Notes: generated by a model not told the origin, from the letters alone. Shown: positions 9,087 to 17,035, numbered from the stretch's first letter. The stretch is DNA of 27,526 nt from an uncultured Aquimonas sp. (GCF_937888285.1 NZ_CALART010000035.1:1-27526), one strand, 5' to 3'. A program made the numbers and translations.

Positions 9087-10529
9087 ATGAGTCCGACCAT
9101 GTCCCTGCGCGCCCTCGCCCTCTACCTGTCCGCCCTGCTCGCCAGCAGTGCTGCGCCCGCCGCCGAGTGGTTCGTCAGCCCGACCGGCAACGACAGCAGC
9201 GGCACCGGCAGCCAGGCCAACCCCTTCCGCACGGTCAAGCGCGTGCTCAGCACCACAAACGGCGTGGTCAGCCATGGCGACACCGTGACCCTGCGCGGGC
9301 CGGCCGGCAACCGCACCTACAACGAATGCGACGTGCGCCTGCGCGTGCGCCTGACCCTGCGCTCCTTCCCCGGCGAACGCGCGCACCTCCACTGCGACAT
9401 CACCACCAACAACAGCGCGACGATCCAGATCGACCCGGGCGCGTCCGGCAGCGTGCTGCGCGATCTCGAAGTCAGCGGCGGCCGCTACTACGGCGTGTTC
9501 CTGCAGACCGGCTGGTACCAGGGCGGCGGCGAGCAGCTGACCGGCGCCCGCGACGTGCTGATCGAGGACCTGCTGATCCACAGCACCGGCCGCGACGGCA
9601 TCAAGGTCACGCCGAAGTCCGACCGCCTGACCGTGCGCCGCACCGAGATCCACAGCACCGGCATGATCTATCCGGCCGGCACGCCGCTGGACAACCGCAA
9701 CGCCGACGGCATCGACAACGTGCAGGGCTCGGGCATGCGGGTCGAGGACAGCTACCTGCACAACATCTCGACCACCGGCCTGTACTTCAAGGGCGGCGCC
9801 CAGGATGTGGTGATCGAGCGCAACGTCATCGACGGCACCGGTATCGGCGGCATCCTGGTCGGCTTCGACACCAGCGTCGAGTTCTTCGACCGCCAGGCCA
9901 ACCCGGGCTGGTACGAGTCGATCCGCGGCACCGTGCGCAACAACCTGGTGATGAACACCCAGTACGCGGGCATCGGCCTGTATGCGTCGCAGGACGCCCT
10001 GGTCGCCCACAACACCCTGGTCAACACCGCCCAGACCGGCCATGCGGCCCTGTACTTCGGCGTGGTCTTCCAGGACTGGGACCCGATCGCCGGCCGCCCG
10101 CCCAACCTGCGCCCGCGCGTGCTCAACAACCTGGTGATCCAGAACGCCGGCAAGTGCATGGACATCCGCTACAGCAGCGAGCTGGGCGGCCTGTCCGGGC
10201 TGTCGGGCGCGACCGGCAGCAACTTCAACGCCTTCCGCGCGGCCAGCGGCAGCTGCCGCTTCACCGACCAGCGACCCGGCAGCCCGGTCGGCAGCAGCGG
10301 CACGCTGGCGCAGTGGCGCAGCCACACCGGCGGTGACGGCAGCAGCCTGCAGGGCAACTACAGCGTCGATGCCGCCGGCCGCCTGCCCGCCGGCAGCCCG
10401 CTGATCAATGCCGGCACGCCACTGGCGGAAGTGAGCGACGACTTCGACCGCGAGCCGCGCGATAGCCAGCCCGACATCGGTGCCGACGAGCTGGCCGCAG
10501 ACTTCATCTTCGCCGGCGGCTTCGAATAG
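9087..10529 (+). CDS. exported right-handed parallel beta-helix protein 1 with GFE tail
   Basis: 480 residues from ATG 9087; an ATG at 9099 would make a cleaner signal peptide (SLRALALYLSALLASSAAPA, cut before AEW). The mature part opens with a DUF1565-like segment (FVSPTGNDSSGTGSQANPF) and then PbH1-type rungs such as DVLIEDLLIHSTGRDGIK, MRVEDSYLHNISTTGLYFKGG and DVVIERNVIDGTGIGGILVG. These indicate a right-handed beta-helix of the pectate lyase / polysaccharide-binding kind. The end holds SPLINAGTPL...QPDIGADE and then FIFAGGFE. It is likely secreted or surface-exposed and to bind or cut a polysaccharide; the catalytic residues are not identifiable by eye. It is a tandem paralogue of the next gene, 81 nt downstream. 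Confidence 0.87.
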   Translation: MSPTMSLRALALYLSALLASSAAPAAEWFVSPTGNDSSGTGSQANPFRTVKRVLSTTNGVVSHGDTVTLRGPAGNRTYNECDVRLRVRLTLRSFPGERAHLHCDITTNNSATIQIDPGASGSVLRDLEVSGGRYYGVFLQTGWYQGGGEQLTGARDVLIEDLLIHSTGRDGIKVTPKSDRLTVRRTEIHSTGMIYPAGTPLDNRNADGIDNVQGSGMRVEDSYLHNISTTGLYFKGGAQDVVIERNVIDGTGIGGILVGFDTSVEFFDRQANPGWYESIRGTVRNNLVMNTQYAGIGLYASQDALVAHNTLVNTAQTGHAALYFGVVFQDWDPIAGRPPNLRPRVLNNLVIQNAGKCMDIRYSSELGGLSGLSGATGSNFNAFRAASGSCRFTDQRPGSPVGSSGTLAQWRSHTGGDGSSLQGNYSVDAAGRLPAGSPLINAGTPLAEVSDDFDREPRDSQPDIGADELAADFIFAGGFE

Positions 10530-10572
10530 GCCTTCGACCCTCCGGATAGCGTGATCCAATCCGCAGTTCCTG

Positions 10573-10602
10573 CCTATACTGTGATGGATATCACCGTATA
10601 GG
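10573..10602 (+). promoter_or_regulatory. 30-bp near-palindrome containing a CRP/Clp-like site
   Basis: The arms CCTATAC/GTATAGG and GTGAT/ATCAC pair with a single mismatch around a GGAT centre. At 10580-10595 it reads TGTGA-N6-TCACC, one mismatch from TGTGA-N6-TCACA. TATACT at 10575-10580 could serve as a -10 box, and the AGG at 10600-10602 is the only ribosome-binding-like sequence before ATG 10611. Two readings are possible: a CRP-family operator placed to repress, or an RNA hairpin that masks the translation start. Confidence 0.5.
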
Positions 10603-10610
10603 CTCTCGCG

Positions 10611-12011
10611 ATGCTTCGCCTTCGCCCGTGGCTCCTGACGATGGCCCTGCTCGCGGCCGCTCCACTGCCCGCCGCCGAATGGTTCGTGGCGCTCGACGGC
10701 GATGACGCCCGCGGCAACGGCAGCCGCGAACAGCCCTTCCGCAGCGTCGGCCGGGTGCTCAGCACCAGCAATGGCGTGGTCAGCCCCGGCGACACCGTCA
10801 CCCTGCGCGGCAGCGGCGAAGGCCGCTACGAGGAATGCCAGCTGCGCCTGCGCATGCCCCTGACCCTGCGCGCCGCACCCGGCGAACGCGTCCACGTGCA
10901 CTGCGACCCGGCGACGCCCGATTCCTCGGTGGTGCAGATCGACCCCACCGCCTCGGGCAGCACGCTGATCGGCCTGGAGCTGTCGGGCGCGCAGTACTAC
11001 GGCGTGTTCCTGCAGAGCTGGTGGGAGCGCGAGGGCGAAGCGACCGCCACCGGCGCCTCGGACGTGCTGCTCGAAGACCTGCACATCCACCACACCGGCC
11101 GCGACGGCATCAAGCTGACGCCGAAGTCGAACCGGGTGACGATCCGCCGCTGCCATATCCACCACACCGGCGCGCTGTATCCGCCCGGCACGCCGCTGGA
11201 GCGCAGGAACGCCGACGGCATCGACAACGTCGGCGGCCATGACATGCGGGTCGAGGACTGCCACATCCACGACATCGCCACCTCGGGCCTGTACTTCAAG
11301 GGCGGCGCCCGGCGCGCGCTGATCCAGCGCAACCGCATCGAGAACGTCGGCATGTCCGGCATCCTGGTCGGCTTCGACACCAGCGAGAAGTTCTTCGACA
11401 CCCTCGACAACCCGGACTACTACGAGTCCATCGACGCGCGCGTGCACAACAACCTGATTCGCGGCGCGGCCTATGCCGGCATCGGCCTGTACGCCTCGAA
11501 GAACGCGCAGCTGCGCAACAACACGATCATCGATGCGGCGCGCGAGGGCCATGCCGCGCTGTACTTCGGCATCGTCTTCCAGGACTGGGACGAACGCGCC
11601 GGCCGGCCGCCGAACCGCGGCGCCGACATCCGCCACACCCTGGTGCTGCAGGACGGCGGCGCCTGCATGGCGGTGCGCTGGTCGCAGGAGCTGGGCGGCC
11701 TGGCCGGGCTCGAAGGCCCGGTCGGCTCCGACCACAACGTGTTCCACGACCGCCGCGGCAGTTGTGGATTCAGCGACAGCCGACCCGGCAGCCGCATTCC
11801 GGTGCCGGCCAGTCTGGCGCGCTGGCGGCAGGCACTGGGCGCCGACCTCGACAGCCGGGAGCAGGCGTTCACCCTGGATGCCCGCGGCGCCCTGCCGCTG
11901 GATTCGCCCCTGCGCGGCAGCGCCGGCAGCACCGCACCCGAGGACGACCTCTACGGCCGCCGTCGCGGCAAGGCCGCCGACCCCGGCGCGGTGCAGGCGG
12001 ATGCGGGTTGA
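10611..12011 (+). CDS. exported right-handed parallel beta-helix protein 2, no GFE tail
   Basis: 466 residues with a signal peptide (about 1-22, LLTMALLAAAPLPA, cut before AEWFV). It aligns with the preceding protein over almost its full length. Shared landmarks are EWFV, LSTSNGVVSPGDTVTLRG, GRDGIKLTPKS, RNADGIDNV, LYFKGGA, GILVGFDTS and GHAALYFGIVFQDWD. It is therefore a tandem duplicate that has diverged. It lacks the C-terminal FxxGFE tail of its sister and ends AVQADAG. The role is presumably the same, an extracytoplasmic polysaccharide-acting or binding beta-helix. A near-palindromic regulatory element lies directly before its ATG, and an RNA-like element with a terminator lies after it. 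Confidence 0.87.
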   Translation: MLRLRPWLLTMALLAAAPLPAAEWFVALDGDDARGNGSREQPFRSVGRVLSTSNGVVSPGDTVTLRGSGEGRYEECQLRLRMPLTLRAAPGERVHVHCDPATPDSSVVQIDPTASGSTLIGLELSGAQYYGVFLQSWWEREGEATATGASDVLLEDLHIHHTGRDGIKLTPKSNRVTIRRCHIHHTGALYPPGTPLERRNADGIDNVGGHDMRVEDCHIHDIATSGLYFKGGARRALIQRNRIENVGMSGILVGFDTSEKFFDTLDNPDYYESIDARVHNNLIRGAAYAGIGLYASKNAQLRNNTIIDAAREGHAALYFGIVFQDWDERAGRPPNRGADIRHTLVLQDGGACMAVRWSQELGGLAGLEGPVGSDHNVFHDRRGSCGFSDSRPGSRIPVPASLARWRQALGADLDSREQAFTLDARGALPLDSPLRGSAGSTAPEDDLYGRRRGKAADPGAVQADAG

Positions 12012-12085
12012 GGCGAGCGGCACAGGCCGCTGCCCGCCTCTGCGCATGTGCCCGGCTACGGTCGGGCGCAAGCGGCAGGAAAAAA

Positions 12086-12263
12086 ACTCCGCCGGCCTGA
12101 TCGATCTCGCCGCCGAATTGCGAGTAGGCCTTCTGTCGACCCGAGTTGTCTCGTTCGACCACGGGCGGAGCTCCGCCGCCCTGGCTCTGGTTATCACTCG
12201 CAGCGCGAGTTTTCGTGTTCGGCGTGACCCCCCGACCCTGGCACGCAGGGTCGGGGGCTTTCC
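12086..12263 (+). ncRNA. structured RNA element, copy A
   Basis: A 178-nt stretch without a plausible gene that aligns along its whole length with 14584-14764. Both copies have GCCG[G/A]CCT(T)GATCGA at the start and then, at identical spacing, five features. These are a 5-bp hairpin (CTCGC/GCGAG here, TCCGT/ACGGG in copy B), a hairpin with the loop TTGT, a GGCGG/CCGCC hairpin, a CTCGC/GCGAG-type hairpin after TATC, and a terminator-like stem. Paired positions change together between copies, which supports RNA structure. It lies after beta-helix gene 2 and ends 120 nt before the hydrolase gene. It could be a small RNA, a 3' UTR element or a leader. I do not recognise a named family. Confidence 0.6.
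12229..12263 (+). terminator. terminator-like hairpin of RNA element A
   Basis: A perfect 12-bp stem (12229-12240 with 12246-12257), loop GCACG, followed by CTTTCC. The T tract is short, so this is an intrinsic-type terminator of moderate appearance. It could also end transcripts of the beta-helix gene pair. Confidence 0.65.
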
Positions 12264-12383
12264 GGGCCCGTTGCCAGACAGTGGCGACCGCGAAACACAG
12301 GCCGCCAGTGCGCGAAGCCGAGCGGCGATACCTGCCCTCATCTCGCGCCGCCGCCGGCCCGGAACCTGCAGGGCGACGCGCGC

Positions 12384-13133
12384 ATGAACGCGCTCGACTT
12401 CCTCCCCGGCCCCAACGGCGCGCTGGCATGCCGCTACTGGCAGGGCGACGCGCAGCGCGCACCGGTACTGCTGCTGCCGCCCCTGCATGAGGAAATGAAC
12501 CGCTCGCGCGTGCAGCTGCGGCGCATCGGCGAGCACCTGCAGGCGCTCGGCCACAGCGTGCTGCTGGGCGACCTGTCGGGCACGGGCGACAGCGCGGGCG
12601 AATTCGGCGAGGCCTCGCTCGATCGCTGGCGCGCAGACGTCGATGTCCTGTTCGATCACCTGCAGACCGGCCACGGCGCGGCGCCGGTCGCCGTGGCCCT
12701 GCGCGGCGGCGCGCTGCTGATTTCCGCACGCTGCCGGCACTGGATCGCCGCCTTTCCGCTGGCCAGCGGACAGCAGCAGATCCAGCTGTGGCTGCGCCAG
12801 CGCCTGTACATGGGGCGCTTCCAGGGCGAGGACATCGACCGCGACCGCCTGCTCGAGACCTGGCGTCGGGAAGGTATCGAGCTGGCCGGCTATGCGCTGT
12901 CCGCGGCCCTGCTCGCCGAACTGGAACCCGCGCGGCTGCCGCTGGCTGCAAAGCCGGTCACCGGACACGTTCTGGAATGGCAGCAGGCACAGCCCTCGCC
13001 AAGCTTCGCCGCCGCGGTGGCGAAGGCTTCGCTGCAGTGGCGCTCACTGTCCGGCCCGGCCTTCTGGCAGACCCCTGAAACCGCCGTGATCGACGGCCTG
13101 CCGGAGGCGATCGCCGCATGGATGCCCACGTAG
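12384..13133 (+). CDS. alpha/beta hydrolase, exosortase A system-associated hydrolase 2 type
   Basis: 249 residues. The N-terminal PPLHEEMNRSR segment and HSVLLGDLSGTGDSAGEFG (about 57-75) match the family I know as exosortase A-associated hydrolase 2 (TIGR03101). The usual serine nucleophile elbow GxSxG is absent: the corresponding turn reads VALRGGALL with Arg about 107, so ordinary Ser-hydrolase chemistry is doubtful. The end, GPAFWQTPETAVIDGL, is also family-like, so it is probably full length. It overlaps the next gene by 16 nt (shared 13118-13133), indicating a translationally coupled pair. In other genomes these two hydrolases accompany exosortase A and its exopolysaccharide cluster; here no exosortase is in the window. 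No strong ribosome binding site was seen before ATG 12384. Confidence 0.82.
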   Translation: MNALDFLPGPNGALACRYWQGDAQRAPVLLLPPLHEEMNRSRVQLRRIGEHLQALGHSVLLGDLSGTGDSAGEFGEASLDRWRADVDVLFDHLQTGHGAAPVAVALRGGALLISARCRHWIAAFPLASGQQQIQLWLRQRLYMGRFQGEDIDRDRLLETWRREGIELAGYALSAALLAELEPARLPLAAKPVTGHVLEWQQAQPSPSFAAAVAKASLQWRSLSGPAFWQTPETAVIDGLPEAIAAWMPT

Positions 13134-14026
13134 TGCCCGCCGGCGCGGCCATGCCCGAGCCCTTCTTCATTCCGCTCGGCGAGGCGCGGCTCGCGGCGAT
13201 GCTGCACCACGGCCGCGCGAACGCCGCGGTCGGCGTGCTGATCGTGGTCGGCGGCCCGCAGTACCGCGTCGGCGCGCACCGGCAGTTCCTGCTGCTGGCG
13301 CGCCGACTGGCGGCCGCCGGCATTCCCTGCCTGCGCTTCGACCTGCGCGGCATGGGCGACAGCAGCGGCGAGGCAGTCGACTACCTGCAGGCCCGCGCCG
13401 ACATCGACGCCGCCATCGACGCCTTCAAGACGCGCTGCCCTGGCCTGCGCGGCATCGTGCCCTGGGGCCTCTGCGATGGCGCAGCCGCGATCCTGCTGCA
13501 TGCGGCGACGCGGTCGGACATCGCCGGCCTGGTGCTGTTGAACCCCTGGGTGCGCCAGCAGCACACGCACGCACAGAGCCTGGTGCGCCACTACTACTGG
13601 AACCGCCTGCGTTCCAGGGACTTCTGGCGCAAGCTGCTGCGCGGCGGCGTCGACATCGGCCGCGCCCTGCGCGGCCTGCTGTCGGCGCTGCGGCAGAGCC
13701 GTCCTGCAACGGAGCCTGCCGAGGACAGCGAGGCCAGGACGGCGGTGACGGCGCAGAACTTCGTCGCGCGCATGGCCGCGCGCTGGCAGCGCTGCGAAGC
13801 GCCGAGCCTGGTATTGCTGTCGGGCGACGATCTGGTCGCCGCCGAATTCCGCCGGCTGTGCAGCGACAACCCGCACTGGAAGGCACGGCTGAGCCACCCG
13901 CGGGTGACCTGCATCGAACTGCCCGGCGCCGATCACACCTGCTCCAGCGCGCAGCACCGCGCCCGAGTGGAAGACGAGACCCTGGCCTTCGTGCAGAGCC
14001 TCGAAGGCGTGGCCTCCAAGCGTTGA
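13118..14026 (+). CDS. alpha/beta hydrolase, exosortase A system-associated hydrolase 1 type
   Basis: 302 residues. GVLIVVGGPQYRVGAHRQF (39-57), LRFDLRGMGDSSG (72-84), PWGLCDGAAAILLHA (115-129) and LVLLNPWVRQ (138-147) match exosortase A-associated hydrolase 1 (TIGR03100) very well. The nucleophile position in GLCDG is Cys119 rather than Ser; a possible acid is Asp237/238 (SGDDLV) and the histidine His273 (GADHTC). A Cys-His-Asp triad would fit a thioesterase or acyltransferase-like activity (inference). The start ATG 13118 overlaps the previous gene and has GGAGG at 13103-13107; an ATG at 13151 is possible. It probably acts in the cytoplasm on a small acyl or amino-acyl precursor. It forms a pair with hydrolase 2, followed by repeats and RNA element B. 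Confidence 0.88.
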   Translation: MDAHVVPAGAAMPEPFFIPLGEARLAAMLHHGRANAAVGVLIVVGGPQYRVGAHRQFLLLARRLAAAGIPCLRFDLRGMGDSSGEAVDYLQARADIDAAIDAFKTRCPGLRGIVPWGLCDGAAAILLHAATRSDIAGLVLLNPWVRQQHTHAQSLVRHYYWNRLRSRDFWRKLLRGGVDIGRALRGLLSALRQSRPATEPAEDSEARTAVTAQNFVARMAARWQRCEAPSLVLLSGDDLVAAEFRRLCSDNPHWKARLSHPRVTCIELPGADHTCSSAQHRARVEDETLAFVQSLEGVASKR

Positions 14027-14583
14027 AGCGGCATCGATGCGGTGACGTGAGGCGGTCAAGCGCGCGCAAGACAGCATCCGAGGCGTAGGCGTGATGCGAG
14101 CAGCCAAGCCTGTGTAGGGGCACTCGCCCCCTGAGCCTCACGCGATCCGCCGAACCCGAGGCAAGCCTGAGGCGATCAGCCAAACCTGAGGCAAGCCCCC
14201 GGCAGGTGCGCTGCGCTTACCTGCCCTACGCGCACAGGCGCATTCGGTTTTGACGTTCGCTTGGCGTCTTCCGCTCTTGTAGGGCTGGTAAGCGCAGCGC
14301 ACCTGCCAGCACGTCCTCACGACGCGAACCACCACCCGACACCACGACGCGCGCTCGCACCTCCGCGCCTTCAAACCCACCGTCACGCAAGCCCCTCTCC
14401 CCTCGCGGGAAGCGCAGGAGAGTGTGTGTCGGCTGCCGGTGGCAGCCGACACTCTCCGCAGCCCGAGCGAAGCGAAGGCAGGTTGGGGAGAGGGGGCGAC
14501 GCTCGCCCCGAGCCCTGGCGCTTTGGCGAGGCGCCTGCCTCAGCATTCCGACCTCGCCGCTGGCGTAGCCCGCCCGTGCGAAT
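14027..14583. repeat. intergenic block of direct and inverted repeats
   Basis: No gene. (1) Two adjacent 30-bp direct repeats, 14136-14165 and 14166-14195, both ending in GAGGCAAG. (2) A long inverted repeat, 14201-14229 against 14279-14307, pairing at 28 of 29 positions around a 49-nt loop. (3) An imperfect palindrome, about 14391-14494, with outer arms CCCCTCTCCCC/GGGGAGAGGGG and an inner hairpin (14418-14452) with arms AGAGTG..TCGGCTGCC/GGCAGCCGACACTCT. These are REP/MITE-like elements of the sort common between genes in Xanthomonads. Confidence 0.8.
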
Positions 14584-14764
14584 ACTTCGCCGACCTTGAT
14601 CGAATCCGTCCCCGTTTTACGGGTGGTGATCCTGCCGACGCAGGTTGTCCTGCGGCGACCCCGGGCGGGCTCCGCCGACCCGGCGCTTGCTATCGCTCAC
14701 CTTCGAGCAGTGTTCTGGGCATTCGCCCCGGCCCTGGCGACAGTCAGGGCCGGGGATTCTTCTC
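14584..14764 (+). ncRNA. structured RNA element, copy B
   Basis: A 181-nt homologue of 12086-12263, with the same hairpin order and almost the same spacing; the distance from GATCGA to the TTGT loop is exactly 51 nt in both. Here the first hairpin is TCCGT/ACGGG, the TTGT loop is closed by a perfect 6-bp stem CGCAGG/CCTGCG, then come GGCGG/CCGCC, GCTC/GAGC and the final terminator. It follows the hydrolase pair and has no co-directional gene after it: the next gene is convergent and ends at 14816. A leader or riboswitch role is therefore unlikely for this copy, and a stand-alone small RNA or 3' element is favoured. Confidence 0.6.
14726..14764 (+). terminator. intrinsic terminator of RNA element B
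   Basis: A perfect 11-bp G+C stem (14726-14736 with 14745-14755), loop of 8 nt, tail ATTCTTCTC. It covaries with the terminator of copy A (an A-T pair replaced by G-C). It may also act in the other direction for the convergent beta-helix gene ending at 14816. Confidence 0.7.
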
Positions 14765-14815
14765 AGGAGGCCCCGCTGACCGCCGCTGCTCTTGATTGCC
14801 ACTGCCGTCGCGCTG

Positions 14816-16417
14816 CTACTCGAACCCGCTGCCAAACACCCGGTTCAGATCGACAAAGCTGCGGCTGGCCTCGGACGTGTTGCCGTAGGCGCCGAGATTG
14901 ACCCGTCCACCGTTCGGCACCGACTCATTCGCGTACGGCGAACCCGTATCCCCCGCATCGATCGCCGGGCTGTTGCGCCCATCGGGCACCCAGCCAGCCG
15001 GGCTGTAACGCCCGCCCATCGACTGCACGTGGTAATCCCCACCCGGCGCCGATACGAACAGCGGATCGACGTTGCGATTTCCCGTACCCGCCTGCGCAGT
15101 GATCGAGTGGGTGATGGCGAAGCTGCCGCCGCTGTTGGTCGCGAACTCACGCGTATTGCCCCACAGGATCGAGTTCTTCAGCGTCAGCGTGGAGCTGGCC
15201 TCGATCAGGATCGCCGCACCGCCCGGCGCACTGGCCGCGCAGGCATGGCCGGCGATGGTCAGATGCTCGGCGGTGACCCGCGACACCCCGCCCGGGCCGC
15301 CATCGACATAGATCGCCGCGCCGTAGCGGTTGCCGCCGGTGCAGCGATTGGCCACCACCAGATCGTTGCGCATCGTGCCGGTCGAGCCTTCGTCCCAGAA
15401 CACGCCCGAGCCCGCGGAAGGCGCGCCGTTGTCGGTGATCAGATTGCGCTCGGTGGTGGCCACCGCGCCGTCGAACATCAGCCCGCCGCCCCAGCCGTAA
15501 CCCGCAGTGGCACCGACCACGTTGCCGCGCACGATGTTGCCGCGCAGCTCGGTCACCGCCGTCGACAGATACACCCCACCGCCGTGGTCGCTGTGCGCGG
15601 TGTTGTTGGCGATGCGGTTGCGCAGCAGCAGGGCCTGGCGGCCGCTGATGGTGATGCCCGCGCCCTTGCCGGCGCGGTTGTCCTCGATGAGGTTGTCCTC
15701 GACGCGCAGGGTGCCGCCGCCGCTCTCGGTGCCGTTGCGCACATACACTCCGCCGCCGCGGGAATCCTGCCCCGTGTGGTTGCGACTGCGGTTGGCGCGG
15801 ATGCGGTTGTGGCTGATCACGAGCGTCACCCCGCTACCGAGCGTGGCGTAGACACCGCCGCCGTGGCCGTAGCCGTTCTGCCAGCTGGTGCCGAGGCCGA
15901 CGCCGCCGGTGATCTCGAAGCCATCCAGCACGGTTTCGCCACTGCCGCCCAGATGCAGCTGGATCGCGGGATTCAGGCCCTGACCGTCGAGCACGCTGCG
16001 ATGCACCGAAGCATCGCGCGCTGCGAAGTCCGCGCTGAAGCCGCCGAGCAGGCTGAGCCGCTTGCTGCTGGGCGTCGACAGGCTGCCCAGCGCGAGGTTC
16101 TCGCGATAGGTGCCCGCGGCCACCTGCACGGTGTCGCCGGCCTTGGCGCCCGCCAACGCTGCCGCGACCGTCGCCAGCGGCGCCGAGGCCGTGCCCGTAC
16201 CGCCGGCTGCGGCGCCGGCACGCACGCAGATCACCGCCACGCCGGCGCTTGTGAACCCCGTGCAGGCGTAGCGCAGCCCGTTGTCCGCCCCCTGCGGGCC
16301 CTCGCCGATGACCGCAGCGTGGCCGGGTACAGCGGCCAGCAGCGTGGCCCAGACCAGGAGCGCGGTCCGCGTTGTTCGACGGAAACCACGTTGCCGCTTG
16401 AGGAAGGAATCAGGCAT
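14816..16417 (-). CDS. exported beta-helix protein with choice-of-anchor Q region and GFE tail
   Basis: 533 residues from ATG 16415-16417, preceded by AGGGG; a longer frame to 16702 has no signal-like start. A signal peptide covers about 1-34 (basic KRQRGFRRTTR, then ALLVWATLLAAVPGHA). The mature part has many parallel beta-helix rungs rich in Asn and Gly (LVISHNRIRANRS, LRVEDNLIEDNRAG, LLLRNRIANNTAH, TELRGNIVRGNVVG, TTERNLITDNGA, LTLKNSILWGN). NSPAIDAGD...GGRVNLGAYGNTSEAS is the choice-of-anchor Q pattern, followed by NRVFGSGFE. It is a likely secreted or surface protein; substrate unknown. It is related in fold but not closely to the tandem pair at 9087-12011. Confidence 0.87.
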   Translation of the reverse strand: MPDSFLKRQRGFRRTTRTALLVWATLLAAVPGHAAVIGEGPQGADNGLRYACTGFTSAGVAVICVRAGAAAGGTGTASAPLATVAAALAGAKAGDTVQVAAGTYRENLALGSLSTPSSKRLSLLGGFSADFAARDASVHRSVLDGQGLNPAIQLHLGGSGETVLDGFEITGGVGLGTSWQNGYGHGGGVYATLGSGVTLVISHNRIRANRSRNHTGQDSRGGGVYVRNGTESGGGTLRVEDNLIEDNRAGKGAGITISGRQALLLRNRIANNTAHSDHGGGVYLSTAVTELRGNIVRGNVVGATAGYGWGGGLMFDGAVATTERNLITDNGAPSAGSGVFWDEGSTGTMRNDLVVANRCTGGNRYGAAIYVDGGPGGVSRVTAEHLTIAGHACAASAPGGAAILIEASSTLTLKNSILWGNTREFATNSGGSFAITHSITAQAGTGNRNVDPLFVSAPGGDYHVQSMGGRYSPAGWVPDGRNSPAIDAGDTGSPYANESVPNGGRVNLGAYGNTSEASRSFVDLNRVFGSGFE

Positions 16418-17035
16418 CGCCGTGCGCCCCTGCTGCGGCCGACTGCGCGGCGAGCACCCACGCAAACGGCCAAAAGAGTGCGCATGATCACCCTTTGAAT
16501 GTGATTGTTCTAGCGTCTCGGCCGCACGTCGAACCCATGGGGCGGTTCTTGACCCGCCGCACTTCGATACGCCCGCTGGAAACTGGGACACCGCGATGGC
16601 CAATCGCCCCTGAAGGCCTTCGGCTTGTGGAAGCGCGCTTGGCTCTCGACGCGCAGGGCTTGAACCGAGCGCAGGCTGCGGTCGCCTGCAAGCAGGCTCC
16701 ACAAAGCGCGAGGGCAGACGAATCTAAGGGTGGGTCACGATCACCTGCACAGCGGCGCGGGGCCGAGAAGCTTCTCCGGAGCCAGATGCGATAGCGACTG
16801 CATCTCCTCGAAGTACCGGAGGCATAGTGCGGGTCTGCGAAGGCCTCAGACCATCACGCGACTGTCGCGCAACTTGGCACTTGCGCGGCGGCGGCTGGCC
16901 AGGTGCACGTTATCATTGCTCTGATGCAGTCCGTCGACTATTGTGCCGAGGGACAATCTGTGGCGATGTTCATCTACGCCTTGTCCGGTGTTTCCCGGGC
17001 CAGTTTGTACGGAGTGCCGAATCACGGAGGACACC
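16418..17035. other. 618-bp divergent intergenic region with a REP-like stem
   Basis: It lies between two divergent exported-protein genes. No convincing coding region: the short open frames have no family resemblance. It contains a palindrome GCCTGCAAGCAGGC (16684-16697), a REP-type sequence commonly followed by TCC as here. An AT-richer stretch at about 16903-17000 probably holds the promoter of the gene at 17036; I could not settle on hexamers. Confidence 0.5.

Noticed and set aside
9033..12968. 1311-residue minus-strand open frame across the beta-helix genes
   Set aside because: Low-complexity Ala/Val/Gly/His-rich translation with no signal or family; the plus strand encodes two clear exported paralogues. 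It is a G+C-rich antisense artefact.
14792..16498. 568-residue plus-strand frame opposite the choice-of-anchor Q beta-helix gene
   Set aside because: No signal peptide or known domain; shadow of the real minus-strand gene.
16495..16794. 99-residue open frame in the 16.4-17.0 kb intergenic region
   Set aside because: Crosses a REP-like palindrome, no ribosome binding site, no recognisable domain.
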